NCBI RefSeq assembly: GCF_900497805.2
Contig: NW_020947238.1
Location: forward strand, 1,343,977-1,407,976
Length of the DNA: 64,000 bases
Direction: 5' to 3'
Source: Vombatus ursinus
Lineage: Eukaryota > Chordata > Mammalia > Diprotodontia > Vombatidae
Below the pieces are notes generated by a model. It ran no database searches and was not told the DNA's origin. It worked only from the letters and a program-made list of their open reading frames with translations. Below, piece by piece: positions 51,860-64,000 of the stretch; position 1 is the first letter of the stretch; each line of letters starts with the position of its first letter. The position numbers and the translations under genes are program-made.

Positions 51860-54110
51860 TGAAGTCTTATACAATAAAAAAAAGAGCTCCATAAATGTGA
51901 TTTATTATTTGGCTTTATTTATTATTATTGCAACTTAATTGCAATTTTTATTACAGCTATAATGCCACAGCTTATATGCCAACATCTGTTGCAGAGGGTG
52001 AAGATGCTATTCTATGAAAAATTTTGTAAAAACTCTCAGTCCAACTCAAAATTTATTTGACTGTTAGGTAACTTCAATACATCGATAGACATAGGAAAAG
52101 GAAAAGAAAAAATATAATGGAAAATAGTATTCAGAATTATGAAATCTAAGAAATTAAAGCTTATGAACTATTGAGAAGCCTCAGACCTACATTCCCATGT
52201 TTAGTTTCCTTGAGAAGAGAATTGGAAAGCATTGAACATGGGAAACACTGAACAACAACACACACATATACAAATCAAATAGACTACATCAGAAGAAACA
52301 AGAATTGGCCAATCTGGAAATCATTTCTAAATTAACTGTCTTATATAGTCAGATCATTTCCTCATCAAAATAGTATTTTTAAAAAAAATCATTATCAGAT
52401 TATAGGGAATAATAAAAATTGAAGACATTTCATATAATTATAACCATTCAAACCTGATTTACTCAAGCTATTGATAATGAAAAATAAAAGACAAATAGAA
52501 ACTATCATCTTTTATACAGAAGTTTAACAGCTGTGAAGCAATTACCAAAACAAAGAGTTAAAGGGCCTCAGAAACCAACTCAGACAATAGATACTGACTC
52601 TTATTGTCACAAAAAGATACATGGCAGGAAAAGGCAGCATTTGCATAGAAGATAGACCCATTAGCAAAATATAAAGAAATGGCATCTCAGAGAATTACAA
52701 GTTTTATCACTTTGGAAGGTAGGGAAGAGTTGTGAAGAAAAACATGATTTTTTTGTTCTTATTGGAAACTGAGTCTCACAATTTTCCTCAGGCTGTAAAT
52801 ACAAGTGCTGTTTGTGGCCTCATCTTTATAATGTTCAGCACAGGAAATGTTTCCAATTTGCACCAGATTCCCAGGGCAATGGGGTAGATGGCTGGGACAT
52901 ACCCTGGATCTGCCAGGACCCAGGCAGACCAAATCTGGTAGCTTCACCATTCATTGAAGCAGACCTGAAACCAACACTGACTACCCAGCTGAGGCTGACC
53001 TTTTCTCCAGAGATCAACTGAAGTCCTATCCACCCTAATTTTACACTTGGAATACTCTTCACATGCATTGATTAAATAATAAAACAATACATAACTACAT
53101 TTTTTCTCCTCCTTTTTTTCTGAAATCTTCATTGATAAATTAGCATACCTCATATAGGCCTATGAATTTTATAAGAAAATTTTAATCAAATTTGTTTATA
53201 AAGATAGGGTCCCAAAAAAATTATTTGCCATTAGCCCTTCCTTCTCACCCCCTCCTCACCCTAGGGATTGGTGCTGTTAGTAGCAAGAGCAGCAATGGTA
53301 GTGGTAAAATTTTATTTGGTTTCAATTTTAGGAAGCAGCAAAGAACAGCAAATATTAAGATATTATTGTTTAGGGGACTGAGAACAGGGAATTATGGTCA
53401 AAGTTTGGTGTAATCTGTTGAGTTGAGTCAAGGTGAGTTGTAATATAGATGATGAGCCACAAGAGGAAGCCAAGAAAGACCAGTCAGAGAGATAGGTGGT
53501 AATCAAGGACTAGTGTGTCAACAAAATGTAAAGAGGAGATTCTGAAGACTAGAGAGAGGATAGAATAAAGTGAACATGAAAATAGAAGGGTTAGCCTAGG
53601 CAAGGAGAATGGCCATTTCTTGGTCAGAAATTCAGAAAAAAGAGGAGGGAAAGGAAGATGATATCAAAGGATTTTAAAATGAAAAGAATGGGGGAAGGAA
53701 CTTAGTTTGAACCTTTTCATTTTTCTCAGTAAAAGCAAGATCTTCAGCTGAGAAAAAAGGAAAAGGGGAAAGGGATACTTCTTTCTTTTGCTTGCAGAGA
53801 TAGTGGGCTGAAGCTGTCAAACTGTGCACATTCTGGTAGGCAAATGTGGTTAATGTGTTAGTTTTACTGCACTGCTTTTTTTTTCTCTTTTTATTCTCTC
53901 TGTCTCTGTCTCTTTGTCTGTCTGTCTGTCTGTCTACCTGTCTCTTTTTGTCTGTCTCCTTGGACATGAGAACAAGGAGAAATATATTTGAAATATATTT
54001 GCAAATAAAGAAACTATAGAAAATGACATCAATAAAATTATTTTGGCAAAAGTTCATTTAATAAACATCAAATTTACCTTACAACTCTTATTTTTGGTGC
54101 ACCTAATGAT
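51858..54110. other. No gene recognised
   Basis: 52780-53040 is less AT-rich and holds overlapping frames on both strands (69 aa plus at 52812-53021, 77 and 69 aa minus), a pattern of composition rather than coding. 53425-53700 is purine-rich. (TCTG)n lies at 53895-53952. Confidence 0.35.
53895..53952. repeat. (TCTG/TCTC)n microsatellite
   Basis: TCTGTCTGTCTG units with TCTC and TTTG variants. The 127-aa minus frame through it is an artefact. Confidence 0.9.
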
Positions 54111-54114
54111 CCTA

Positions 54115-54238
54115 GTCAATAATAAAAGCTCCATGAGTGGAAGAACCATGTCTGATCTAATATTTCTATTTTCTTTAAAGCCAAACACAGTGCTGGTTGC
54201 TCTTTACTGTAATTAATAAAAATGAATTTGAATTACCT
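54115..54238 (+). mobile_element. L2-type 3' end
   Basis: AGCTCCATGAGTGGAAGAACC, ATGTCTGATC and CCAAACACAGTGCTGG followed by AATTAATAAAAATGAATTTG. Confidence 0.55.
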
Positions 54239-56530
54239 TGTCCTTTTCTTTAACTTTTTCATTCCAATTCAATAACTATTTTGATATTATATAGATACTT
54301 TTAGATACTTAGTGGTGACTGTCTTGAAGTTTGGCTTTTCCTTTTGTATATCATTGACATATATTACTTAATCTGCATATGTTCAGTATATTTTTCAACT
54401 GTTTTTCCTTTGCTGACCTAGTAAGATTTCTATTATATGTGTATATGAATATTTCAGTTTATCTTTATGTATCTTGACCTTGTTTTCACTACTATAGTCA
54501 CATGGCATTTTTATGACTATCTTCCACTGATTGGTATCCGGTAAATCATGTGTGGGTGTGTCAAACTAAGAGAACAAGGAACCTTCATCGGATTTCTAAA
54601 TTCCCTTCTGTCCTTGACATTACAAATTCACAATAACATGTTCCTAAAGCAAAATGAGTGAAGTAAAATGAACATCACTGAGCAGTTCTCTCTTTGATAT
54701 CCTAGAACCTTAAATGACCTCTTCTCCAGTCTTTGTCTTTGTGATCTTTAATGTCTTTAGTCCCTTATCTTTGAGAACACTGGCTCTCATATTCCATTCA
54801 ATACATTCTCTAGAATGAAACTATTGGTGATCAGATTCCTAAAAAAAAAAAAAGTTATCTAATAAAGGGGAGCCCCTTGAATTCTGAAATATAAAGTATT
54901 TGTCATAATGATATGAGAAAACTTGAGGATTTTTTTTTAACTAATGATCATGACTTGTTTAGTATTTTTATTTATTTTCAAGACTTAAATCTTTTTATTC
55001 TTACAAATAAGGTCATACATGTTAATGCTGGCAATGAGACAAGAGGAACATTAAGATTAAATAGAAAAGTTTTGTTTTGTTTGAGTTATTTTTTGTCATC
55101 ATATAATGCCAGAATTTATTAGAGGAAAACAGGTTACTCCACCAAACATTAAAAATGATACTATGCTAAATGGTGCAAAGTTAGAATAGTTATTCCCATA
55201 GGATGTCATGCCACAGTTATGATCTCATAATTATGATCATATTCAGATGTTTTGTTTTTAAATCTCTCTTGTGGCTTGTTACCTCTTATGACACTTCGCT
55301 TTCTCCAAAGTAAGCATATTTTGTAGGTGGTAAATTCTGATACTGAGTTTTTTCCATTGTCTTTTGACATAAGTAATATAATACAGTAAGTGGATTGAAA
55401 AAGCAACAAGATTAAGATGAATTTTTAGCTGAGCCTTCCTTTATTTCCCACCACCACCAAAAACAAAACAAAACAAAAAATAAGCAACCTTTCAGGAGCG
55501 TAACTTCCTTGTGTCTAATGACATTCCTTGGAACTCTGGCATGCAGCTCTCCGTCAGGAAGCTACATGCATTCATTAGAAACCATCCCTATCAGTTAATC
55601 ACAACCAGTAGAGCCAGAGACTTAGAGAGAAAGGACAGAAATGCAGTCAAATGATGACAACCCTGCAGATGACATATCAGAAGGATGTTCTATTCAGTTG
55701 CCCACTATTAAATAAATAAAAATGGACTTACATATACAAGCACTTTGGACTCTTCTGATATTGGCAATCTGATGGGCCTCTAGTTTAGAGTTACTTAAAT
55801 TAATATTCTGCTGGAGCCAGAGAGAAAACTTTTGGGGAGTGGGTAGTAGGGCAAACCAGTAGAGTACTTATAGTGGTTAAGGAAATGACCAAGGCAGAGC
55901 AAGGTATTTTAGATAGCAACTTAAAGAAGTATAAGCTCAGGGATCACGAAACTGCTCTAGAAGAGACAAAGAACAATAAGACAAAATGATTCAGGAGGAC
56001 ATTCATAAACTAAAGCTTCAGTAAAAGAAATAAAAAACGAAGTGTTGAATATAAGGAAAGATAACCAAATTGGAGGTACAAAAACAAGAAGATACAGAAT
56101 CTAAATTGACAGAATCAGTTATTTGACACACTTTTCTTTGTTTCATAACCATGCTCCTCCTCAAATTTCTGGCCTTATTGATGACTTTCAGGTATATACT
56201 AATATAGTCCTAACATTTTGCAACTGAAAGAATCACATAAGGATAAATAAATCAAATAATTTTCTACTATTAATGAAGCCTTCCTTTAATTGACCTGCTG
56301 TATATTTCCCTCCAATTGAGCCCATTTAAGATGTGAATGAATTGAATGTACTGTCTCTGTGTTTATAGGGGAGTGAGGACTGGTTCTAGAATATTTCTTT
56401 CTAAGGTAAATAGAGAACTGTCATGACTAATATAACTGTCCAGAGTAATAATGATTTAAAGCTCTCCATTTGCTTTGAAGTATTACTCTCTATTGCTTTT
56501 CTCTTGAAAGACATCAACCAAAGGAGCCGA
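54239..56530. other. No gene recognised
   Basis: 55480-55650 (AGGAGCGTAACTTCC, GGCATGCAGCTCTCCG, GTAGAGCCAGAGACTTAG) is compositionally distinct and repeat-free to my eye. 55850-56110 is purine-rich and may be an old L1 ORF1 piece. Confidence 0.35.
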
Positions 56531-56533
56531 GTG

Positions 56534-56551
56534 CGGATACACACACATATA

Positions 56552-56590
<39 letters not shown>
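56534..56590. repeat. (CA)n microsatellite
   Basis: About 20 CA units with a few interruptions at the start. Confidence 0.95.
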
Positions 56591-56593
<3 letters not shown>

Positions 56594-56634
56594 TATGCAC
56601 AATCTTTTGAAAACAAATGGAAAGAACATTAAGC

Positions 56635-56795
56635 TGAAAATAAGGATGAGAGGACCTGGGTTTTAATCACAGATATAACACTTACTATCTGTATGACCCA
56701 AGTCATGTCACTGATTATTATTTTCTCATTTGAAAAAAAATGGGATTACAAATATTGTACTTGTGAGGAAAGCATTGTATAAATCTTAATATATT
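56635..56795 (+). mobile_element. MIR/THER SINE
   Basis: GATGAGAGGACCTGGG, TTTTAATCACAGATATAAC, ACTTACTATCTGTATGACCC and GGGATTACAAATATTGTAC preserve the order but are diverged. Confidence 0.6.
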
Positions 56796-59385
56796 GAAAA
56801 AAATCAAATCATTATAAATAGGGATTTGATTTTGGAAAAGACAATTAATCAATTTTTTCCTGATTCCTTACTTTTATCATCTATAAAATATGATTATTAA
56901 CTCATAAAACTTTTTTGAAGATTAAATAAAACAACTGTCATTTCTCCTTACTCAAAATTTATTCTGAAGTATCATGAGCTCTATATGTTCCAAAAGAAGA
57001 TATCTGTATTAATGTTTTAGGGAGTGGTTTTAGAAGGAACATACTTGGAACAATAAGCTCCCTTCCAAACTTTATGCTGTTATCCAATTGAATGCCACCC
57101 TATCCTTTATTCCAGAATCTTGTTTTCTCTTTTATATTACTTTGTCTCAAAACCCACCTATGACACACTCCTGTAATTTCTTCCTCTGCTCCTACTTTTC
57201 TACTGCTGAGTTGTCCTGCAGAAAAATCTCTTAATGGGTTCACTACAAGTCTAAATTATCTAATCGCAACTGGGCTGTCAATACTGTAACCCTCCTTATT
57301 ATATCTTCTATCCACCCAGTACAATAACTATTCTAAACCTAAAACTTTTTGCACCATTCCCTCCCTACCACCTTCACAGCTGAGAATGTTTCCTTATACT
57401 AAATCACAAAAGTCCATTCAATATGAGCTTATTCTTCAACTCTTCTCAATACAAAAACTTTTGATATCATCCACAGCCATCTCCACCTTTATTCCTGTCT
57501 CTGTTGTAGAATTGATTCTTCTCTGCAGGGCCAAACAATTTACATGTAATCTTCTACATAGGTGCCTTTGATTTCATACCCTTCCAAATTCACTGGGAGA
57601 TTGCCTCTGGTATCCTCCCCTTTTGCTTTAAAATCTTTATTCTCTGAATACCAGATAAGATGGAAGAGTATGAAGAAGCAACACTACCCAACTTATCCCA
57701 AAATTAGCAAAGAACTCAAAAGAGCACAGTACTGAATAGTAATCAGAAACCTAAGGAGAAACCATAATGTGTAATTTATCCATCATAAGACAACAAATAT
57801 AAGCAAATGACAAAGGAAATAATTATGACATAAGGCTAGGATAGGATAATGGAGCCAATCTCCAAGACCATAACAGTCATAGTGATCTCACTTTAACTCA
57901 GAAGAAGAGACTGTGGAACAGACTCAGAGAGCTGAACATGACATCAGTTGCTGTTGATATAACAACATAGAAAAAATCTTGGGCTCAGCCTGAAATATTT
58001 TTTCTTTCCTATTTTTTTAACTTGCAATTATTCCTGTTGAGGGATGGAAAGGTTAGAAAGAGCTATTAGAAAGAGAATGAGAGAGTGAGTTGAAAAGGGA
58101 GGTATATAGTAGGATTGCCTAACAGAAGTGAGGACCCAGCTGAGATTATATAACATTAATTTATAGAAGACCTAGTCAGAAAACTTGCATGATTCTCTCT
58201 ATCTTCGGTCATCTGCATATGTGTAAAAGTAAAAGTGACAAATAGCAAGAGTTATCTAAAGCTGAGGGTTTTCTAGGATTAATCAGCAATATGATAATGG
58301 AACTAAGCATACAAGAGAAAACTGAAGAACTGGTTTATCAATGTGTCAAGATAGGAAAAAGAGGAGGCAGTGCTTATTGCGGGGAAGATAATCTGAGATA
58401 GAATTGAAATTTCAAGGGAATGGAGACCATTGTGTGGATGAAAAGTAAGGCTTTGGTAAAGAATGGAAGAGGAAGGTATGAAAAGTCAATAGATTATGTT
58501 TGGATTTCAGAATTCTTGAATTGGAGATATGGTACATTTGTGGGTTATGGAAAGGTCAAAGGTATGACCGTCTTTGGTATGGCTGAGGCAAAGTGGATGA
58601 GTATCTCATGAGAGATGAGTACATTAAGGAACTGAGTACGTAGGGCATTTGAGGGAGACTCAGTATGTATGTTGAAGTCCCCCAATAGGAAATGATGTTT
58701 CAAAGTTTAATTAGTTCCAATCCCAGTAAGCTTTGCATATCATTCTCCTTACTAAACAGGAAAACAGTAAGAGCCAAGTGACTTAATAGGAGGTATACCA
58801 CATTTTAGATCTATAGATAGATAATGTAATCTTAGCAGTAATAGTATGTACATGTTAAGTATTTGAGGAGACTTCAGTACTGAGTATAAGGAATTTATTT
58901 GAAAAAGAAAGTTGTGTTTAGTTAAACATGCTACGTGTGATGATGTCAATGAATTACTTGCATTGCATAGTTTTCAAAGTTAGTTAAACAAGCCTCTGTA
59001 TTTGACTTTGTCTGATTTCTGCTATCACATAGCTCAGCATCAATTTAACAGGTATGGACTAACCCAGGGTCATCAATAAGTCAGGAATACCTGAACTGTC
59101 TCCACCTTATGGATTGGTGGAGACACAAATGACAGGTCACATTTTCAAAGAGTTGTAATATCATCACTAGTCATTAGAGGGAGAACAATGCCTGAAAGAA
59201 CATAGCAATGTTGCCAGCAACTTAAATAATTGCCTCGTTTGGTAAATGAATAGTTGCAATAAATCCCTCCTTTGCATAAAGTACCACTTCTTGAATTTTA
59301 GTTTAGGAGATGGATAATTTATTAGTTTAAGGACATACCTGAGGCAGAATTTTCTCTACCAATGTAGATCTGAACTTATTCTGTA
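56796..59385. other. No gene recognised
   Basis: 57650-57680 (ACCAGATAAGATGGAAGAG) weakly resembles an L1 5' start on +, but the following sequence does not confirm it. 57050-57640 is pyrimidine-rich with L2-like flavour. 58000-59385 is unassigned. Confidence 0.35.
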
Positions 59386-59387
59386 AT

Positions 59388-59522
59388 TTACAGTCTTAAG
59401 CTATGACACAAAGATTTTAAGTGACTTTCCCTGAGTCAAACAGCCAGCTTATGTCAGAAGATATCTTAAACCCATGTCTTCCTGATTCAGAGGTCAGCTC
59501 TGTATCCACTATAAACTATACT
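59388..59522 (-). mobile_element. MIR/THER SINE, antisense
   Basis: GATTTTAAGTGACTTTCCCTGAG, TCAAACAGCCAGC, AACCCATGTCTTCCTGATTC and CTCTGTATCCACTAT. Confidence 0.7.
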
Positions 59523-59980
59523 CCTTAGATTAAATATTAATATTTTAAAATAGTAATTGCTGCAACATTTTTGGTTGTGACCCCCACCCTACAGTGTAAT
59601 TTATTTTCTTAGATCCTCTTCTTATTCTCAAATGATTAAAAAAGTGAAGTAGAGATTCACTTCAGCATTAATATACATGAGTATGAAATTGAACAGTCAA
59701 ATCTTCCTTTCCTACTGAGAAAGGCATTGATATACCTAGTTTTCTTTCTGTTTGCTCTCCCAGAATTCTGTGTGAAAGGGAAAACTCCTTGCACAATATG
59801 AGATTCATAGAAGGAGAAAGCAGCTTCCCCACTTCGGCTCACCAGTCTCATTGCCAAACAGAGTTCTGAGAAGTCTAGATAAATGTTGCAGTTGTCTTGA
59901 ATGACTGAAGGTTAATGGTACTCTCAACAGCAACAAAGAAATTCAGAAAAGATGTGAGTTTTCAAGAATAACCGAATTCA
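59523..59980. other. No recognised feature
   Basis: Unique-looking AT-rich sequence. Confidence 0.4.
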
Positions 59981-59984
59981 AAGA

Positions 59985-60190
59985 CAACCTCAGACACATT
60001 AGCTGTCACTCTAAGTAAGTCAATTAACCACTACTTGCCTCTATTTTCTTATTTGTAAAAGAGATGTTAATAATACCAAACTTGAGGGATTGTTGTTAGG
60101 ATTAAATGAAATAATATTTATTTAAAAACTCAGAGAATTTAGTATAGTACCTGGCATATGGTAGGTACTATGTAAAGGCTTATTCCCTCT
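59985..60190 (+). mobile_element. MIR/THER1 SINE
   Basis: AACCTCAGACACATTAGCTG, AAGTAAGTCAATTAACCAC, TTTTCTTATTTGTAAAAG, GGATTGTTGTTAGGATTAAATG and ACCTGGCATATGGTAGG show the full middle and end of the family. Confidence 0.75.
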
Positions 60191-60234
60191 ACCCTTTACC
60201 TTTCATTTCTCCTCTACTATCCTAACTCAGGACC

Positions 60235-60640
60235 TCATCATCTTTTGCCTGGACTATTGTAATAGCCTTCTAATTGTTCTTCTAACCTCAATTCTCTTCC
60301 CACTCTAATTTATACTCAGCTTCCAAAATAATTGTACTAAAATTCAAGTTTGACCCTATCACCACTCATCCCATTTACTCAATAAATTCTGGTGCCTCCT
60401 GGAATTATTACTATCAGGGTCTAATGTCATCATCTGTTTGACATGTAATGTTCTTCAAAACTTGACCCTTCCTACATTTCTAATCTTCTTAAATTCATAT
60501 CCCCCTAAAGACACTTCATGGTCTAGGTTAATGCCCTACATGCTATTCCTTGAAGATGACATGGCATTTATCTTCTGCTTATCACTGTGCCTGGCACATA
60601 GTAATTGCTTAATAAATGTTTGTTATTTGATTGATTGGTT
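60235..60640 (+). mobile_element. L2 LINE 3' region
   Basis: GGACTATTGTAATAGCCTTC, CCAAAATAATTGTACTAAAATTC, TTTGACCCTATCACC, TCTGGTGCCTCCTGG and CCTTCCTACATTTCTAATC, then CTGTGCCTGGCACATAG and TTGCTTAATAAATGTTTGTT at 60586-60625. This is the longest continuous L2 stretch in the window. Confidence 0.75.
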
Positions 60641-62659
60641 TTTCTTCTTTTCTGTATTCACTGTGTAACTTTATCTTATTTCTTTAATAAAACAGACTCT
60701 GAGGGTACAATTTTGTCTTAAGTCGACTTATTAACAACATATATCAATATTGTAAGGACTTGTGATTTCACCCCTGCATCATGCTGATGCAGATCATAGT
60801 GCAAGTATAACTTATGCTTTCTTAGAGTTGCCTGAGATTTACATTGGTTAAATGATTTGTCCATGGTCAAAAATGCAGAAGATATCAGAGGCAGGGTTTG
60901 ATCCAAGGCTTTTCTCAAGTTGGATCCAGAATGCTATTTATGAAACCATGCCACATCTCATATTAATAATATATGCAGTACCTTGTATTACTAATATATC
61001 CAGTAAACAATAGCATGTTTCCATTTTATGGGAGATTTAAGATCAACATATTGTCACTTATTGGTAAAATGCCCTACTCACTGCAATTCAACTTAATCAA
61101 ATGCTATCCAATTCCTCACACTTTGACATGTTGCTTATTCATATGTAGCATTAGACATGTGAAACTCATTATGTACGTCTGGAGAGGTGGGAATGTCAGT
61201 CCACTAAATTTGCAAGGGAGGTAATATACAAGAATCAAACAAATAACATAGCCAAAATTATACCCATGTTGCATGTTATTAAAAGGAGACTCTACATTTA
61301 ATAAAACAAATACAAGTCTCAGTCCAAATCAATGAAAAACTGAAAATAAGCATTAGAACCTCCTCATAAATTATCACAACTATTCATTTTCCAAATGAAG
61401 TAAATAATTAAGATTTTATTACAATGTAAAAAATGTAAAAGAAAAAAGTCTGCCAACAGCATGTGCCATAGTGAGCAAAATTAGGGGGAAAAAACCCTCA
61501 AATGTTGTTCATGGTATTCCTAATGAGCAAACACAATTAGTGGGATTGCAAATGACATGCCTGTGGAGTCATAAAGTTCAACTGAAAATCTCAGACTTCT
61601 AATTAATTGCTCACAAATATCAGAGATTGCATTGAATTTTCTCACTGCAGCCAAAAATCAAAAACAAAAACAAACAAATGAAAACAAATCAGGAATAATC
61701 TGTAAAGTCAAAGTTTCTAAAGTTTTGTTTTCTGTGAGCTTTATGGTTTCAGTAGTGTTTTTGGACTATTTCATCCAAGAAAATATAAATTTGCTACTTT
61801 CCTATAACATTAAAGAAAAGGGGGGTCAGTGGTCTCTCTGAAAGCCTGTACTGATTCTACAGAAAATAATTTGTATTTACTTTCTATGTATTTTGTAATT
61901 ATGTTTCAATTGATATCAGTGATTAGAGGGACTTTTGACATAAGCATGGGAGATACTTTGCTAGAAGAGATCCTTTAAGCTAATTTTTGATTTGCAAAAT
62001 CAAATTTTAAAAAATAGTTAATGAGTAATAAGCACAGAGGCACCTTGTATTTCTCTGTCTTTTAGCCAGTTGTGTGATAGTAAAGATATGCTTTATTGGA
62101 GAGTATCAGTTGTTGAACTTATTTGTCCTCCTCCCATTCCTTAATCAAAATATCTCTCAGTCTATGCGTAGATTACTTTTAATTGAAATATATTTTAGCA
62201 TTGCCTTTATTTTTTTAGTATCCTCATTCCCCTCACCCTACCTAGAGAATGATCCCTTTTAACAAAGATTTTGTAAGAAAAAGAAGAAAGAAGCAATTCA
62301 TCAAAACCTCCAAATGAGCCAAAACAAATCTGTCAATATGTGCTGTTTAACATAGAGTCATCCAACTCTGTAAAGTTTGCTAGAGGTTCATTTTCTTACC
62401 TTTTCTTTGTGACCAAGTCTGGTTGGAGAGTGGGTTTTTGTACTTTGCCCTTTACACTGTTGTAGTCATTGTGCATGTAATTTTTATGGTATCACTTATT
62501 TCTCTCTGTATCAGTTCATGTAAGTTTTCTAAATCTTCTCTGAATGCATCCTCTGTGACTATGAGATATTGAACTTTTTTTTTATCAATTAAGTTGTATG
62601 TGTGTGTGTTTGATATTTAAAAGTAAAGTCTAAGATGTATTTCATTTAAAATGAAATTG

Positions 62660-62690
<31 letters not shown>

Positions 62691-63775
62691 CTCCTCCTTA
62701 TACTATGGCTAAATTAGTTTTTTTTCTGTTTTTTTCAAAACCAGAAGTTATTTTGATGGGTGAGATTCTTAAAACATTTAATATTCTTCCAGGTTGGTTT
62801 TTAATTGTTAGCTGCACTTGATTATGTTGTTGCCATCTTCAGAGCTATGTGGTGCAAGCTTTTACGTATTTAACATAGAATTGTCATTTATTTGTATTTC
62901 CTTCCTACACAAAGTTTTTCCCCCAACTCAGCAATATCGTAGGACTTCAATCAGTGAAACCCCAAACCCCAGAACATTGAAATCCAGGGAAAAACTGCTT
63001 CATTATATCCATAATGGGTCAGCTAAAAGTTGTTGGCCTTTGAGGCTCATCTCACACAAAGGTGGCTACATGATATGGTTTAAAGTATCCCTAAAAGGTA
63101 TTAGGTTGCCCACACACACACACACTTATGTCAACTAATGTCTGCAATGGTACTCTTAGAATTTCATTTCTAAGGTCAAGCTTTCACAGCTACTTAAAGT
63201 CAAAGGCACTTAAAATGGGTCACAGATTTTGTACTTTCAGTCATGTTTACTTAACAGAGAATTGGTTTCCAAGTTTTCAAATGCTTTCCATTAAGGTAAG
63301 GCTTGAGAAAGAGAAAATAGACAACTCAACCAAAGGACAAAATAAATGCAAAACTGAACTCTCCCCATTTCCTAATTCCTCTTATTATATATATTCTTCT
63401 ATCATTAAACTTGTAGTTAAAAATTCTATAATAGCATTCTGCCTCTCTCAGTATTTGGACTTGTTCTACCCTGCTCATTTGAAAACTAAAGGATTGTAGT
63501 CCAAAAAGACTGCATGAATTGACCCCAGTTATACAAAAAGTGAGTTGTAAAGACAAAATAAAAATCTGTGCCTTTGGAATACAAATCCCAGTCTCTTTCC
63601 ATTTGGTCATACTATCAACATTCCTTCCCTTAGTCTTGACCTCATCCTTCACTACCCATTCTCTCTGGGATAGTGCTGTACTCAGTATAAGGCAATTCTC
63701 TGGTCAATAGTTCTGGGAAGTCTAATGCCCACATCAGACAAATCTTGAATATTGTCTTAGGTTTTAGGCCACTTT
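60641..63775. other. No gene recognised; candidate conserved element at 61380-61720
   Basis: Repeat-poor by eye. 61380-61720 has homeobox- and POU-like motifs (see findings). A (CA)14 run lies at 62664-62692 and short CA at 63110-63125. The 106-, 108- and 123-aa frames around 62818-63652 overlap one another on opposite strands and have no support. Confidence 0.35.
62664..62692. repeat. (CA)14 microsatellite
   Basis: Perfect CA run. Confidence 0.95.
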
Positions 63776-63779
63776 AAGA

Positions 63780-64000
63780 AGGACATCTCTAAAGTGGAGA
63801 GCATTCAAAGTGGAGGAACCAGGGTGGTAAAGGGCCTTGAATTTAAGCCATATGAGAATCAATTGAAGGAACTCTAGATGTTTAACCTAGAGATGAGAAG
63901 ACTCAAAAGATGGGGAGAGGGAGGTGATAACTGTTATGTATTTGAGAGGCTGACATAGGGAAGAGAGATTAACTTTATTGTGTTTGTTCCCAGGGGTCAG
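63780..64000 (+). mobile_element. L3/CR1 LINE fragment, runs off the window
   Basis: GGAACCAGGGTGGTAAAGGG, CATATGAGAATCAATTGAAGG, AACTCTAGATGTTTAACCTAG, AGATGAGAAGACTCAAAAG and TTTATTGTGTTTGTTCCCAG follow the CR1/L3 ORF2-end consensus (CCAGGATGGTGAAGGG, GAGGATCGATTGAAGGA, TTTAGCCTGGAGAAG). Confidence 0.7.

Noticed and set aside
57645-57700. L1 5' end on the plus strand
   Set aside because: Only a short GATAAGATGGAAGAG match; the next 300 bp do not follow an L1 leader clearly enough.
62818-63652. Frames of 106, 123 and 108 aa
   Set aside because: They overlap on opposite strands and different frames, contain a CA-repeat translation, and show no homology or splice context that I recognise.

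Overview
The window is AT-rich mammalian nuclear DNA and almost certainly marsupial. The best evidence is several copies of the tRNA-derived CORE-SINE of marsupials (MAR1/WSINE1 type, opening GGGGCAGCTAGGTGGC and closing CACTTAACCCCAATTGCC), many older MIR/THER1/MON1-type SINEs, marsupial-type L1 sequence, L3/CR1 and L2 remnants, and an RTE-type SINE with a CAA-repeat tail. The near-complete WSINE1-type copies lean towards an Australian lineage, but the species cannot be fixed from this. All repeat family names are my recognition of remembered consensus sequences, not search results.

No intact protein-coding gene was found. The region is a gene desert or the inside of a large intron. The one recognisable host gene is a dead processed copy of PDHA1 (pyruvate dehydrogenase E1 alpha) at 31185-35160.

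Layout. 1-12 kb: antisense L1 pieces (1-526, 1325-1570, 11100-11660) with SINE, L2 and L3 remnants. 12-20 kb: a dense run of old SINEs, especially 14.85-15.87 kb, with simple repeats. 20-29 kb: two fossil copies of one LTR-element family in opposite orientations (about 20.8-21.7 kb on + and 26.7-28.7 kb on -). The second has the form of a reverse-transcribed transcript with an A-tail. 29.3-35.3 kb: the most informative part, a stack of insertions. A rearranged L1 (target-site duplication, TSD, at 29311 and 31049) carries a younger SINE. Beside it, an old THER1/MON1 SINE was split by the PDHA1 retrocopy (13-bp TSD). The retrocopy was later split by a 1.28-kb piece of L1 that contains only the 5' end of the element (17-bp TSD). 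36-39 kb: SINEs and a palindromic hAT-type MITE with an 8-bp target duplication. 40.5-45.3 kb: an L1 with internal deletions followed by a second, tandem L1 3' end. 46-64 kb: sparse L2/L3/SINE remnants, a probable solo LTR near 48.2-49 kb, long CT/CA microsatellites and several non-repeat stretches, one of which (61.38-61.72 kb) looks like a conserved non-coding element.

Nothing here looks like an operon-like or multi-gene system. The interest lies in the retrotransposition record: exact TSDs give an order of events, and two insertions have unusual forms (an L1 lacking its whole 3' part, and an R-to-R LTR transcript copy).
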